From Bacteroidia bacterium (lineage in GTDB: Bacteria > Bacteroidota > Bacteroidia > 2-12-FULL-35-15), in NCBI GenBank assembly GCA_030654175.1, contig JAURXZ010000042.1, forward strand, positions 62,001 through 126,000: a stretch of DNA of 64,000 bases, given 5' to 3'. Below the pieces are notes generated by a model, which did not search any database, was not told the origin of the DNA, and saw only the letters and a list, made by a program, of their open reading frames with translations. The position numbers and the translations under genes are program-made. This document shows, piece after piece, positions 1-10,438 of the stretch (positions within the stretch are counted from its first letter, which is position 1; the number at the start of each line of letters is the position of its first letter).

Positions 1-911
<911 letters not shown>

Positions 912-940
912 TTCTTTTATTTGAAGATTGAATATCTTGA

Positions 941-972
941 ACGGACGCATCTAACAGGTGCGTCCGTTTTTT
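941..972 (+). terminator. Rho-independent terminator of dnaK
   Basis: Nine-base perfect stem (ACGGACGCA at 941-949 with TGCGTCCGT at 959-967), nine-base loop, then a T run. It lies 30 bases after the dnaK stop codon, and the -7 element of the next gene follows it closely. Confidence 0.9.
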
Positions 973-988
973 GTTGTAGAAAAATCCC

Positions 989-996
989 TATTTTTG
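989..996 (+). promoter_or_regulatory. -7 promoter element (TAnnTTTG) of the endonuclease I gene
   Basis: TATTTTTG matches the Bacteroidota primary-sigma -7 consensus TAnnTTTG. A TTG lies 15 bases upstream. The ATG at 1003 is only six bases downstream, so the transcript would be leaderless or nearly so. A chance match is possible in AT-rich DNA, but the position is apt. Confidence 0.55.
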
Positions 997-1002
997 CACA
1001 CT

Positions 1003-2088
1003 ATGAAAAATAAAAAACTTGCCCTTTTCGGCATATATTGTCTATTAACATTAAACATTAGTGCTCAAATTCCGGCAGGATATTATAATTCAGCACAAGG
1101 ATTAACCGGTGCTTCCTTAAAAACAGCCTTACACAATATAATTAAAAACCACACTACAGTAAGCTATACCAGCTTATGGAATCATTTTCAAAATACAGAT
1201 AAAAAATCAAATGGAAAGGTTTGGGACATCTACAGTGATTTACCAAGCGGAACGCCTCCTTATGTTTTTACTTTTTCTACGGATCAGTGCGGTTCTTATA
1301 ATGGTGAAGCCGATTGTTATAATCGTGAACATACCTGGCCCCAAAGCTGGTTTAATTCACAAAGTGGACCAACTTCTGACCTGTTCCATGTTTATCCCAC
1401 CGATGGTTATGTAAACAACATTCGCAGTAACTACCCCTATGGAGATGTAACAACAGCCAGCTGGACCTCACAAAATGGCAGTAAGCTTGGGCCCTGTGCC
1501 GATGCAGGATACAGCCAAACTGTTTTTGAACCTATTGACGAATACAAAGGGGACTTAGCGCGCAACTATTTTTATATGAGTACACGTTACCAGGGGGAAG
1601 ATGCCTCTTGGACTTCATCCGGAGCAACCAATAAATCAGTTATTTTGCCATGGCAAGTGGATGTATTATTGCAGTGGAATCAGCTGGATCCCGTAAGTAC
1701 GAAAGAAATTGACAGAAATAATGCTGTTTACCAAATCCAAAACAATCGCAACCCATTTATTGATAATCCTCAATGGGCGGATAGTGTGTGGACAATGACA
1801 TTTACCGGTATCAAGCCGGCATTTGCTTTAGAGTCTGATGTATCGGTTTATCCGAATCCGGCAAACGGTCAATTTTCTATTAGTAATCAAGGAAAAAAAG
1901 AAGTCATCGCAAAATTATCTGTTCATTCAATTTTAGGACAAGAGATAGCTCATTACGAAGGGGTAAGATTAATCACCAACGGAACACCTGATTTTACTAT
2001 CGATTGCAGCACCTGGAATAAAGGGATCTATTATGTAACGATATTAGAAACAGAAAAAATCAAGGTCATCAAATTGATAAAAGAATAA
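1003..2088 (+). CDS. Secreted endonuclease I family nuclease with T9SS sorting domain
   Basis: This is a 361-residue exported nuclease. Residues 1-22 are a signal peptide ending in NISAQ. The endonuclease I domain follows, with the catalytic motif REHTWPQSWF at about 108-117; the histidine belongs to the beta-beta-alpha-metal active site of the EndA/NucM family, which cuts DNA and RNA outside the cell. Residues from about 285 (SVYPNPANGQFSI to the end) form a type A T9SS C-terminal sorting domain, so the protein should cross the outer membrane and be released or anchored at the surface. The frame extends upstream to a GTG at 958, but that would bury the signal peptide and overlap the dnaK terminator, so ATG 1003 is chosen. 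Likely role is scavenging extracellular nucleic acid (inference). Confidence 0.9.
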   Translation: MKNKKLALFGIYCLLTLNISAQIPAGYYNSAQGLTGASLKTALHNIIKNHTTVSYTSLWNHFQNTDKKSNGKVWDIYSDLPSGTPPYVFTFSTDQCGSYNGEADCYNREHTWPQSWFNSQSGPTSDLFHVYPTDGYVNNIRSNYPYGDVTTASWTSQNGSKLGPCADAGYSQTVFEPIDEYKGDLARNYFYMSTRYQGEDASWTSSGATNKSVILPWQVDVLLQWNQLDPVSTKEIDRNNAVYQIQNNRNPFIDNPQWADSVWTMTFTGIKPAFALESDVSVYPNPANGQFSISNQGKKEVIAKLSVHSILGQEIAHYEGVRLITNGTPDFTIDCSTWNKGIYYVTILETEKIKVIKLIKE

Positions 2089-2120
2089 ATTTCTTGATTT
2101 GAAACCAGGCCCTTTTCAAA

Positions 2121-2300
2121 CTATCCGCCCATACTCGGAGCCATTCTTCTTACTTTTTTAGCACGCGCCTTATGCTGACGTTTGTTACCGCAACCGGGTT
2201 TTGATGCACAACCCATTTCTGACATAACAATTACTCCGGCTGTAAGCATCAATGCTAATGTGATGGTTGTAAAACGGGGGAGAAAGAATATTCTTTTCAT
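2121..2300 (-). CDS. Small lipoprotein-like protein, 59 residues, unknown function
   Basis: A 59-codon frame on the minus strand, too short for many gene callers. It has a basic start (MKRIFFLPRF), a hydrophobic stretch (TTITLALMLTAGVIVM), then MGCAS, which could be a lipobox with Cys at about residue 31. The rest is strongly basic and glycine-rich: PGCGNKRQHKARAKKVRRMA, ending in PSMGG. I do not recognise a named family. It sits alone between the endonuclease I gene and the OsmC gene, and no clear promoter element is visible. The signal-like start followed by a basic tail argues for a real gene rather than a chance frame. Confidence 0.6.
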   Translation of the reverse strand: MKRIFFLPRFTTITLALMLTAGVIVMSEMGCASKPGCGNKRQHKARAKKVRRMAPSMGG

Positions 2301-2438
2301 GATTATTTTAATATTGTAATTTGGTGAAAAACGGTTCTATTGCGCCAAAATACTACTTTTTTTTGCTGGATAAAAATACAAAAAAGAAGAAATATCCACA
2401 ATCTAAATAAAGGCAGTATTCAGAATTCGCCCCCGTTG

Positions 2439-2843
2439 CTAATAATTAAAAATCACTGTTTGAATTAGTTCTGAACTTAAACTTTTGGCCACAGGGCAGG
2501 TATGAGCGGCATTCAAAAGCAAATCTTTTTCTTTATCGGAATAATTGTTTTTAGGCATATTAAATTCCACTATTATTTCGCCCACCCTTCTTGGGTTTGA
2601 TTCCATTATTTTTGTGACCTGAATAGTGGTTCCTTCAATGTCAATAGCATGTCGCTGGGCAACAATTCCCATAATAGTTAGCATACAGCATCCAAGAGAT
2701 GTTGATAACAGATCAGTAGGAGAAAAAGCTTCTCCTTTGCCATTATTATCAATTGGAGCATCCGTAATAATAGTATTTCCGGATTGCAAATGAACGGCCG
2801 ATGTGCGAAGGTTGCCGATGTAAGTTATTTCAGATGTTTTCAT
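2439..2843 (-). CDS. OsmC/Ohr family protein (YhfA-like)
   Basis: A 134-residue protein of the OsmC superfamily. It shows FSPTDLLSTSLGCCMLT at about 40-56 with the first reactive cysteine region, and HTCPVAKSL at about 114-122 with the second. OsmC proteins are small cytosolic thiol-dependent peroxidases that reduce organic hydroperoxides; the YhfA branch is less well characterised, and this sequence (LQSGNTIITDAP, GKGEAFSPTDLL) fits that branch. The length is normal for the family and both cysteines are present. It is transcribed alone; the neighbouring plus-strand gene at 2995 is divergent. Confidence 0.88.
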   Translation of the reverse strand: MKTSEITYIGNLRTSAVHLQSGNTIITDAPIDNNGKGEAFSPTDLLSTSLGCCMLTIMGIVAQRHAIDIEGTTIQVTKIMESNPRRVGEIIVEFNMPKNNYSDKEKDLLLNAAHTCPVAKSLSSELIQTVIFNY

Positions 2844-2968
2844 GGATTTAAATTATTGATTGGCAGATAGGAGAATTAGAAATTCGCTGATGTATTACTA
2901 AAATGCTTGAATTCTTGTGATAGATAACACACATTCTCTAATTCTATAAATCTCTAATCTTTTATTCG

Positions 2969-2976
2969 TATATTTG
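2969..2976 (+). promoter_or_regulatory. -7 promoter element (TATATTTG) upstream of gene 2995
   Basis: Exact TAnnTTTG match 18 bases before ATG 2995. It probably drives the 2995 gene and lipA as one transcript. Confidence 0.6.
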
Positions 2977-2994
2977 TGTATCAAAAGTAATGCA

Positions 2995-3759
2995 ATGTAT
3001 AAAACAATTTTTAGTTTCCTGTTAGTTTCTGTTTTTTCTTTTCAACTGTCTGCACAGCAGTTAAAGGATGACTTAACCCGTTTGCAAAGTGGCGAAGATG
3101 TGAAAGTTCTTTACAGGCACGAGGCAAGTTTCGGTTTGTTTATGCACTCTGCGGGAGGATTTGGTATGGCCTACAGAAGAGGTGAGCATGTTACCGCCAA
3201 AAGAAAAAGAATGTTTGAAATTGAATTATCAAATTTCAAACACCCGAAAGAGGTTAAAAGTGTAAATTCCTATTATTCGAATTCAAAGGGTTTTGTTTAC
3301 GGTAAATTAAATTCCATTTTACTAGTTCGCCCGGGAATAGGCCTTCAAAATGTGCTTTATCAGAAAAGCGATAAAAAAAGTGTGGAAATACGTTACTCTT
3401 ATTTTGTGGGCGCTACCTTAGCATTTGCCAAGCCTGTATATCTTGAAATTAAAAAGGGCACCTTTTCTTCAATGCCTACCACAGAAAGATACAATCCCGA
3501 GATCCATAAGCAGGAAGACATTTTTGGTAAAGCATCTTTTTTTAAAGGCATCAACAAAACAATAATTTACCCTGCTGCTTATGCAAAACTTGCCTTGAGT
3601 TTTGAATATGCCGATCGTTATAACGCTCTTAAAGCAATTGAAACAGGGGTTGTTTTAGATGTATACCCCAAAGCATTGCCAATGATCGCATACAACAAAA
3701 AGCAACAAGCATACATTTCATTATACCTCAAAATAATATGGGGTAAAAAGTGGTTTTAA
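2995..3759 (+). CDS. Exported protein of unknown function, probably outer-membrane barrel-like
   Basis: A 254-residue protein with a signal peptide ([22 protein letters not shown]). The mature part alternates short beta-strand-like segments with aromatic ends, such as [20 protein letters not shown] and [16 protein letters not shown], and ends in [13 protein letters not shown], a C-terminal phenylalanine as in outer-membrane barrels. I recognise it only as a conserved Bacteroidota exported protein with no assigned role. ATG 2995 is preferred over an upstream TTG at 2974 because it starts directly with the signal peptide and leaves the -7 element outside the gene. It lies 28 bases before lipA and is probably cotranscribed with it, although no functional link is apparent. 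Confidence 0.75.
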   Translation: MYKTIFSFLLVSVFSFQLSAQQLKDDLTRLQSGEDVKVLYRHEASFGLFMHSAGGFGMAYRRGEHVTAKRKRMFEIELSNFKHPKEVKSVNSYYSNSKGFVYGKLNSILLVRPGIGLQNVLYQKSDKKSVEIRYSYFVGATLAFAKPVYLEIKKGTFSSMPTTERYNPEIHKQEDIFGKASFFKGINKTIIYPAAYAKLALSFEYADRYNALKAIETGVVLDVYPKALPMIAYNKKQQAYISLYLKIIWGKKWF

Positions 3760-3787
3760 TTACCTCTCCAAAGAAGAAAAATCTAAA

Positions 3788-4714
3788 ATGCCAAATAATA
3801 GCAATCCATTAACAGTCAACAATACTGACGTGTCGCAGCCAACACCTCTTTCCAGTGGAGAAGTATTACGGGAGAAAACCCGCAAACCCGACTGGTTAAG
3901 GGTAAAACTTCCAATAGGAAAAGAATACGCTGAGGTTCGGAAAATAGTATCCACCCATAAGTTACATACCATCTGCGAAAGCGGTAATTGCCCAAATATG
4001 GGGGAATGCTGGGGAGCAGGTACTGCAACCTTTATGATCCTTGGAAATGTTTGTACGCGCTCTTGCGGATTTTGTAATGTAGCCACGGGAAGACCCAAAG
4101 CTGTGGATCTATTAGAACCGGAGCGTGTAGCAGAATCTGTGAAGTTGATGAATGTAAAACATTGTGTAATTACTTCGGTTGACCGTGATGATCTAAAAGA
4201 TGGAGGTTCAATCATTTGGGCGGAGACCATCACTGCAATAAGAAGACTGAACCCTCAAACAAAATTTGAAACCCTTATTCCTGATTTTCAGGGTAAATGG
4301 GAAAACTTACAACGCATCATCGATGTAAAACCCGATATTGTTTCTCATAATACAGAGACCGTAAGAAGGCTCACAAAACAAGTTCGTATTCAAGCCAAAT
4401 ATGACAGAAGCCTGGAAGTATTAAAACGATTGAAAGATGCCGGATTAAAAACAAAATCGGGTATTATGCTTGGGTTAGGCGAAACAGAACAGGAGATATA
4501 CGAAACAATGGACGATCTGCGGGCAGTGGGCTGCGATGTGCTAACATTGGGGCAATACCTGCAGCCTACTCCAAAACATTTGCCTGTAAGTGAATTTATT
4601 CGCCCCGAAGTATTTGAAAAATACAAACAGGTGGGGCTTGAAAAAGGCTTCCGTTTTGTTGAAAGTGGACCTCTTGTCCGCTCCTCCTATCACGCTGAAA
4701 AGCATATTTTTTAA
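3788..4714 (+). CDS. lipA: Lipoyl synthase (radical SAM, two 4Fe-4S clusters)
   Basis: LipA inserts two sulfur atoms at C6 and C8 of the octanoyl group attached to lipoyl domains of 2-oxoacid dehydrogenases and the glycine cleavage H protein. Both cluster motifs are intact: the auxiliary cluster cysteines C63, C68 and C74 ([12 protein letters not shown]) and the radical SAM cysteines C89, C93 and C96 (CTRSCGFC). The C-terminal [11 protein letters not shown] carries the RSSY serine that ligates the auxiliary cluster. Its 308 residues are a normal length. The first 30 residues look like an unstructured extension; ATG 3788 is the first available start. A cytosolic housekeeping enzyme, placed behind the 2995 gene. 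Confidence 0.98.
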   Translation: MPNNSNPLTVNNTDVSQPTPLSSGEVLREKTRKPDWLRVKLPIGKEYAEVRKIVSTHKLHTICESGNCPNMGECWGAGTATFMILGNVCTRSCGFCNVATGRPKAVDLLEPERVAESVKLMNVKHCVITSVDRDDLKDGGSIIWAETITAIRRLNPQTKFETLIPDFQGKWENLQRIIDVKPDIVSHNTETVRRLTKQVRIQAKYDRSLEVLKRLKDAGLKTKSGIMLGLGETEQEIYETMDDLRAVGCDVLTLGQYLQPTPKHLPVSEFIRPEVFEKYKQVGLEKGFRFVESGPLVRSSYHAEKHIF

Positions 4715-4742
4715 TAAATTTTGTGATTCATTATTTTATATT

Positions 4743-4750
4743 TACCTTTG
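4743..4750 (+). promoter_or_regulatory. -7 promoter element (TACCTTTG) of the 4784 gene
   Basis: Exact TAnnTTTG match 33 bases before ATG 4784. The same TACCTTTG variant occurs before recQ and before the DEAD-box helicase. Confidence 0.6.
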
Positions 4751-4783
4751 ATATATCCCCTTTAACTAAATTTTTTTATTGTC

Positions 4784-7700
4784 ATGAAAAATAACAAATT
4801 ACTATTAGGTTCAGCATTACTGGCTGGGTCGATCTTATCCTTTGCCCACGTCTACATAAAAAATACTCAAAATACAACCGGAACAACTAACGAAACAACT
4901 GTTGACAGAAGAACTGCAAAAGGTTCTGCTAAATGGCTTTTTAATATGCAAAAGAACCCATTGACAGGCACAATTGATCCGATGGATGTATTAAAGTCGA
5001 GAGAAGAAGCTTATCAAATGTTCACTAACAGAGCCAGCAGCGCTTTGGGTTTAGAATGGTCGGAATTAGGGCCTGACAATGTAGGCGGACGTACAAGAGC
5101 AATTTTAATTGACAAAAACAACCCCGAAAAAATGTTTGCCGGTAGTGTTTCCGGTGGTTTGTGGGTTTCAAATAACGGAGGTTCCAACTGGAGCACTGTT
5201 GCAGGTTTTGATCAGCAACCCAATCTTGCTATTGTTTCCATTACACAAGCTGCAAACGGAGATATTTACGCAGGAACAGGTGAAGGTGATTTTTATTTTT
5301 ATACAGGTTCCGGTTCAGCAGGTATCTTAGGAGCAGGTATTTATAAATCAACGGATGGTGGTAATACATTTTCCAGAATTACTTCTACAATCCCCTCTGC
5401 GCTTAACAATAGTGGAGCATCCGCTGCAACAGCTTTTTGCTCTGTTCACGAATTAGGCGCTGACCCTGTAAATGCAAACAGAATATATGCTGCAACAAAA
5501 TACGGTTTACAATCGTCTGAAGATGGCGGAACAACCTGGGCTCACCCTATCCGTCAAAACAATGGAACTGCTAATACCAATGGTGCTTTAGATGTTGATG
5601 TAGCAAGTGATGGTACTGTTATTGCCAATATCAATAATAAATTATATCGTTCGCCAAATGGTGATTACGGTACATTTACCCTGGTAACTGCCGGCCTTCC
5701 TGCCAGCGGTGTAAGCCGTATAGAATTTGCTATCGCTCCGAGTGACCCTAATTACATGTATGCCTTAGCCGGTAAAACATCCAATGGTTTATTGTTAGGC
5801 GTTTACCAATCTATTGACAAAGGCCTTACATGGTCAACAATAGGTAATGGAGGAAGTTCACAATTTGAAATGTTTGGAACAGGTCAGTCTGATTATGATA
5901 ATGCAATTGGTGTATTTCCATCAGATAAAACCAGGATCATTGTTGGTGGTGTTGGTATATGGTCATGGAAACAAACAAATCCTTCAGTACCCGGTATTGG
6001 TCAATGGAATTTAGCAGCAACACAAGGCGAAAGCCCTAATAATCCTTTTTATGTTCATTCCGATGTACATGATTTTAAGTTTCATCCTACCAATCCTGAT
6101 GTGTTCTTTATTGGTTGCGATGGTGGTATTTTTAGAGGATACACCGGTAGCGGCTTTGGTGACATCGTTTATCAACCTATGAACAACGGTTATAACATCA
6201 CTCAATATTATTCAATAGCCTTTGCAGGTGACGACCCATACAGAAGAGCTTTTATTGCAGGTGCCCAGGATAATGGAACTAATTATGTTAGCGGACAGGG
6301 AAATACAAACAGAACTGCTTCTGATATCGGTGGTGGTGACGGAGCAGAATGTGAAACATCTTTTTTAAGTCCGAATGTATCTTTTAGCACAGTATATTAT
6401 GGTACACTTAACCGTCATTCCGCTAAAGGTGGGTTCGGAAGCAGTTTTTATCCTGATAAATTTGCTACACTATTTCCTACTTTAGGGGATCAGGGGTTTG
6501 CATCATTTGTTACTCCAATAGCATTGTATGAAACAAAAACGGCAACAAACAGCCCTGATTTTTATAGATTTGTCAATCAGCCGATATCACAAACGGTTGG
6601 AATAGGTGATGGAATTAAGAAAAATTTTACCGGTACTTTAACGTTGCCATATCCTGCAGCCACTATTGTACCTGATTCTATTTCATTTAATTCGGGCTTG
6701 CAAATTATTACTGATAATGGAGCTGGTACCCTTCAGGGTTCTGTTGACATCACTAAAACCAATTCTATTAATTACATTACCGGTGCATTTGATTTTTATT
6801 TTAATACTGCTCCGGCAAACGGTGCTACTGTAAATTTATCATTTGACGTGATCTATGCTTCGGGCTCAAATATGAGCATCACCCGTCCGGAGTATGCTTA
6901 CCCTTTGAACTTTACCACTACCTCTCAAATTGAGCCAGGTGATACTTTGATGGTACCGGATCCATTCCAGGCCAAGATCGCTGTAGGGTTTAATGGTGCT
7001 AATGGTGTTTGGATGACAAAAGGAGCCTTAAACTTTTCAACCACACCGGTTTGGGTGAAACTTGGAATACTTTCAGGAGAAGCTGAAGAGCTTGCATGGT
7101 CTGATGATGGAGATATCTTATATGTTGGAACCTCAGCCGGTACTTTATATAGATTTTCAAATCTGGCAGCTATTACCGATTCAGCTAATGGTGACATAGC
7201 CAGCCCTAATACTGTGGTTGTAAAAACTCAAATTGGCGGTTTCAGCGGAAATTTTATTACCGGCTTATCCGTGCATCCTACCGATGCTAATAAACTGGCG
7301 GTTTCATTAGGAGGTTATGGAACAGGAACCCCTACGCATGTGTATTATTCTACTACAGCTGCAACGTGTGCATCCTCCACCACAACAGCCAATTTTGCTG
7401 CAAAACAAGGTACAGGTGCGAGCAAATTACCTGCGATGCCGGTATATACAGTAATGATCGAACAAAATGACCCAAAACGTTTAATTATTGGAACAGAATC
7501 CGGTGTTTATTCTACTCCTGATATTACGGTTACAAACCCTGTGTGGAGCTCAGAAAATGGGTCATCTGGTTTATTCCCAAATGTTCCGGTATTTAAAATC
7601 CGTCAGCAAAGACGTGCCGGAAATGAGGTATATAACCCGTTTGTAATTTACGCAGCTACACATGGCCGTGGTGCATGGAAAAGTGAAAGTTATTTAGGAG

Positions 7701-8005
7701 CAGTTGGTATTAAAGAAGACAATGCTAATGCTATTAATTCAATCAGCAATTCTGGTATTAGTGTGTATCCTAACCCAATGAACGAACGTGGTACTATCGC
7801 ATTTAATTTAGGATCAGCTGCCGATTTAACTATTTCTATTTATAGTTTGGAAGGACGATTGGTAAAAACAATCAAAACCGGAAAATTAAATTCCGGAGAT
7901 CAAAAAATACAAATTTCAACAGAGGAGTTTTCAAAAGGTACTTACCTTGTAAGTATTGATGGAAGTGCTATTCATGCTACTTCAAAATTTGTTGTTGTAA
8001 AGTAA
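4784..8005 (+). CDS. Large secreted BNR/sortilin-like beta-propeller protein with T9SS sorting domain
   Basis: A 1073-residue exported protein. It starts with a signal-like helix (MKNNKLLLGSALLAGSILSF). Several BNR/Asp-box or VPS10-type motifs follow: LWVSNNGGSNWSTV, IYKSTDGGNTFSRI, LQSSEDGGTTWAHP and VYQSIDKGLTWSTI, which mark blades of a seven- or ten-bladed propeller. The middle (about 600-710) is a different beta-rich insert. The last about 80 residues (ISVYPNPMNERGTIAFNLG to KFVVVK) are a type A T9SS sorting domain. Such propellers occur in surface glycosidases and in adhesins or protein-binding proteins; no catalytic residues can be assigned, so the substrate is unknown. Monocistronic, with its own promoter and a strong terminator. 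Confidence 0.85.
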   Translation: MKNNKLLLGSALLAGSILSFAHVYIKNTQNTTGTTNETTVDRRTAKGSAKWLFNMQKNPLTGTIDPMDVLKSREEAYQMFTNRASSALGLEWSELGPDNVGGRTRAILIDKNNPEKMFAGSVSGGLWVSNNGGSNWSTVAGFDQQPNLAIVSITQAANGDIYAGTGEGDFYFYTGSGSAGILGAGIYKSTDGGNTFSRITSTIPSALNNSGASAATAFCSVHELGADPVNANRIYAATKYGLQSSEDGGTTWAHPIRQNNGTANTNGALDVDVASDGTVIANINNKLYRSPNGDYGTFTLVTAGLPASGVSRIEFAIAPSDPNYMYALAGKTSNGLLLGVYQSIDKGLTWSTIGNGGSSQFEMFGTGQSDYDNAIGVFPSDKTRIIVGGVGIWSWKQTNPSVPGIGQWNLAATQGESPNNPFYVHSDVHDFKFHPTNPDVFFIGCDGGIFRGYTGSGFGDIVYQPMNNGYNITQYYSIAFAGDDPYRRAFIAGAQDNGTNYVSGQGNTNRTASDIGGGDGAECETSFLSPNVSFSTVYYGTLNRHSAKGGFGSSFYPDKFATLFPTLGDQGFASFVTPIALYETKTATNSPDFYRFVNQPISQTVGIGDGIKKNFTGTLTLPYPAATIVPDSISFNSGLQIITDNGAGTLQGSVDITKTNSINYITGAFDFYFNTAPANGATVNLSFDVIYASGSNMSITRPEYAYPLNFTTTSQIEPGDTLMVPDPFQAKIAVGFNGANGVWMTKGALNFSTTPVWVKLGILSGEAEELAWSDDGDILYVGTSAGTLYRFSNLAAITDSANGDIASPNTVVVKTQIGGFSGNFITGLSVHPTDANKLAVSLGGYGTGTPTHVYYSTTAATCASSTTTANFAAKQGTGASKLPAMPVYTVMIEQNDPKRLIIGTESGVYSTPDITVTNPVWSSENGSSGLFPNVPVFKIRQQRRAGNEVYNPFVIYAATHGRGAWKSESYLGAVGIKEDNANAINSISNSGISVYPNPMNERGTIAFNLGSAADLTISIYSLEGRLVKTIKTGKLNSGDQKIQISTEEFSKGTYLVSIDGSAIHATSKFVVVK

Positions 8006-8037
8006 ATTTGGAACAATTGTTCAATCTTACAATTTTG

Positions 8038-8170
8038 CAGTAGGCAATAAAAACAACTTAAGTTCATTCCCCCGATTCGCTAAAAAGCTTTCGGGGGAAT
8101 TTTTTTATCTATGATAAATGCGTGCTAATTTTTTTTAGAATTGCCTGAATTTGGGCAAAATTGCCTACTG
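8038..8170. repeat. Inverted pair of CAGTAGGCAAT repeats flanking a terminator
   Basis: CAGTAGGCAAT at 8038-8048 is repeated in inverted orientation, with extra matching bases, at 8155-8170. The pair brackets the terminator between two converging genes. Further copies lie at 23590-23600, 26713-26726 and 26732-26742, always in intergenic DNA near gene ends. Confidence 0.6.
8066..8107 (+). terminator. Rho-independent terminator of the 4784 gene
   Basis: Perfect ten-base stem (ATTCCCCCGA 8066-8075 with TCGGGGGAAT 8091-8100), 15-base loop, then seven T. It lies between converging genes, and the stem starts with the A/T pairs needed for a partial A run on the other strand. Confidence 0.85.
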
Positions 8171-8189
8171 AAGAATTGCTGAATTAATT

Positions 8190-10301
8190 TTAGGAGATCC
8201 TGCTCCAATTGGTCCTGCTATTGTTGGTAATTGCAAATTGATATGCAATATTGCTATTTTCAGGGTTTTCAAGGTTTGGGTCCTCTGATAACAATTCGAT
8301 TGCCATATTACGTGCGGCATGCAATATTTGGGCATCTTTTGCCAGATCAGCAATATTCAGGTCCAGTACTCCACTTTGTATGGTTCCTGACATATCCCCG
8401 GGACCGCGCAATTTCAAATCAACATCAGCGATCTCAAAACCATCATTTGTCCGAACCATTGTATCCATGCGCAATTTACCATCATGACTTAATTTAAAGG
8501 AGGTCATTAAAATACAATAGGATTGCTCAGCCCCTCTTCCCACTCGTCCGCGCAACTGATGCAGTTGTGACAGGCCAAAACGTTCAGCGCTTTCTATCAC
8601 CATGGCGCTTGCATTCGGGACATCCACCCCTACTTCAATTACTGTAGTAGCTACCATTATATTTGTTTCACCTCTTACAAAACGTTGCATTTCAAAGTCT
8701 TTTGCATCAGCCTTCATTTGCCCGTGCACAACGCTTACATTATATTTCGGCAACGGGAATGCACGTGATATACTTTCAAAACCATCCATCAGATCCTTAT
8801 AATCCATTTTCTCGGATTCTTTGATAAGCGGATATACCACATAGATCTGTCTGCCAATAGCTATTTGATCTTTCATAAAACCAAACACTCTATCCCTGTG
8901 TGTATCGAAACGATGCACCGTTTGTATGGGTTTACGTCCGGGAGGCAATTCATCAATAACAGATACATCCAGATCACCGTACAAGGTCATTGCTAATGTA
9001 CGCGGGATAGGTGTTGCCGACATGATAAGCATGTGTGGTGATTGTGTGTTCTTATTCCACATTTTAGCGCGTTGTGCCACACCAAAACGATGCTGCTCAT
9101 CAATTACTACCAATCCGATATTTTTAAACTGAACAACGTCCTCTAAAAGTGCATGCGTACCAATTAAAATCTGCATCTCCCCATTTTGCAATTGCTCATG
9201 TATCACTCTGCGTTCCTTTACTTTTTTAGAACCGGTGAGTAATCCAACATTAATATTCAGGGGTTTTAACAATTTAGAAATCGTCTCAAAATGTTGATTG
9301 GCGAGGATTTCAGTTGGTGCCATCAAACAGGCCTGAAAACCGTTATCCATACAAATAAGAATATTCATGAGCGCAACCAATGTTTTACCACTACCAACAT
9401 CACCTTGCAACAAGCGGTTCATCTGTTTGCCGGAACCCATATCCAAACGAATTTCTTTGATCACCCTTTTTTGGGCATTGGTTAATTGGAAGGGTAAATA
9501 ATTGTTGTAAAAATTATTGAAATAATCCCCTACTTTGGAAAACACAAAACCTCGGAATGTTTTTTCCCGCAAGCCTTTTTGCTTTAATAATTTTAGCTGA
9601 ATAAAAAACAGTTCTTCGAATTTCAAACGGAACTCAGCTTTCTTAAGCATTTCGGGGTTCTGTGGAAAATGAATTTGTTTGACCGCTTCTTCACGCGAGA
9701 GCATTTGAAAGCGCTCAATTATGGCATTAGAAAGGGTTTCAGGAATATTGTTTTTGATCAAAAGAACCAATGATTTTTGCAAACGCGCAATACCTTTGGA
9801 ATCTAAACTTCGTGATTTTAATTTTTCGGTACTGTTATATACCGCCTGGAGTGTACTTGCAAACGTGGTGTTTTCAGCACTTACGGGATCTATTTCGGGA
9901 TGTGAAATATTAAAAATGCCATTAAAAACAGAAGGTCTTCCAAACACGATGTATTCATTGGTAACATGTGGTTTTATTTTTTCAGCGATCCATTTTGCTC
10001 CCTGGAACCAAACCAACTCAAGACTACCTGTTTCATCAGTAAAAGTGGCAACAAAACGCTGCGCGCGTTTCACACCCACCATTTTTGTATTCGTTATTTT
10101 TCCTCTCAACTGAACAAAAGGCAGATCGGCATTAATTTCTTTTACTTTATAAAACTTTGTTCGGTCAACGTAACGGAAAGGATAAAATGCAAGCAGATCG
10201 GCATACTTAAAAATACGTAATTCTTTTTTCAAGATCTCCGCTTTTTGCGGACCAACGCTCTTGAGGTATTCGATAGGGGTATTTAAAAAAGTGCTCGACA
10301 T
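8190..10301 (-). CDS. recG: ATP-dependent DNA helicase RecG
   Basis: RecG is a monomeric superfamily 2 helicase that reverses stalled forks and migrates branched DNA. The 703 residues show the N-terminal wedge/OB region (FVQLRGKITNTKMVGVKRAQ), Walker A GDVGSGKTLVAL near residue 300, the diagnostic VIDEQHRFGVAQR near 400, SATPIPRTLAM, motif V VATTVIEVGVDVPNA, and motif VI QLHQLRGRVGRGAEQSYC. Length is usual for the family. The 5' side has TAAATTCG, one base off the -7 consensus, a variant also seen before the DUF2723 gene. Cytosolic genome maintenance; recQ and polA lie nearby but are transcribed separately. Confidence 0.97.
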   Translation of the reverse strand: MSSTFLNTPIEYLKSVGPQKAEILKKELRIFKYADLLAFYPFRYVDRTKFYKVKEINADLPFVQLRGKITNTKMVGVKRAQRFVATFTDETGSLELVWFQGAKWIAEKIKPHVTNEYIVFGRPSVFNGIFNISHPEIDPVSAENTTFASTLQAVYNSTEKLKSRSLDSKGIARLQKSLVLLIKNNIPETLSNAIIERFQMLSREEAVKQIHFPQNPEMLKKAEFRLKFEELFFIQLKLLKQKGLREKTFRGFVFSKVGDYFNNFYNNYLPFQLTNAQKRVIKEIRLDMGSGKQMNRLLQGDVGSGKTLVALMNILICMDNGFQACLMAPTEILANQHFETISKLLKPLNINVGLLTGSKKVKERRVIHEQLQNGEMQILIGTHALLEDVVQFKNIGLVVIDEQHRFGVAQRAKMWNKNTQSPHMLIMSATPIPRTLAMTLYGDLDVSVIDELPPGRKPIQTVHRFDTHRDRVFGFMKDQIAIGRQIYVVYPLIKESEKMDYKDLMDGFESISRAFPLPKYNVSVVHGQMKADAKDFEMQRFVRGETNIMVATTVIEVGVDVPNASAMVIESAERFGLSQLHQLRGRVGRGAEQSYCILMTSFKLSHDGKLRMDTMVRTNDGFEIADVDLKLRGPGDMSGTIQSGVLDLNIADLAKDAQILHAARNMAIELLSEDPNLENPENSNIAYQFAITNNSRTNWSRIS

Positions 10302-10424
10302 ATTGTACTGCGAATTTACGAATAAATAGATTGTAGATGGTGGATATTAGATGATAGATGGTGATGATCCATTTTTGTTTTGCAGCATACTTCCACAGTT
10401 TAATTTTTCAAATCAAATTTTCAG

Positions 10425-10432
10425 TAATTTTG
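10425..10432 (+). promoter_or_regulatory. -7 promoter element (TAATTTTG) of the pseudouridine synthase gene
   Basis: Exact TAnnTTTG match that ends six bases before ATG 10439, which implies an essentially leaderless mRNA. It supports choosing 10439 over the upstream in-frame codon at 10358. Confidence 0.6.
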
Positions 10433-10438
10433 AATACA

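Noticed and set aside
3760-4233. 157-codon minus-strand frame opposite lipA
   Set aside because: It is the shadow of lipA; lipA carries all catalytic cysteines in the other strand.
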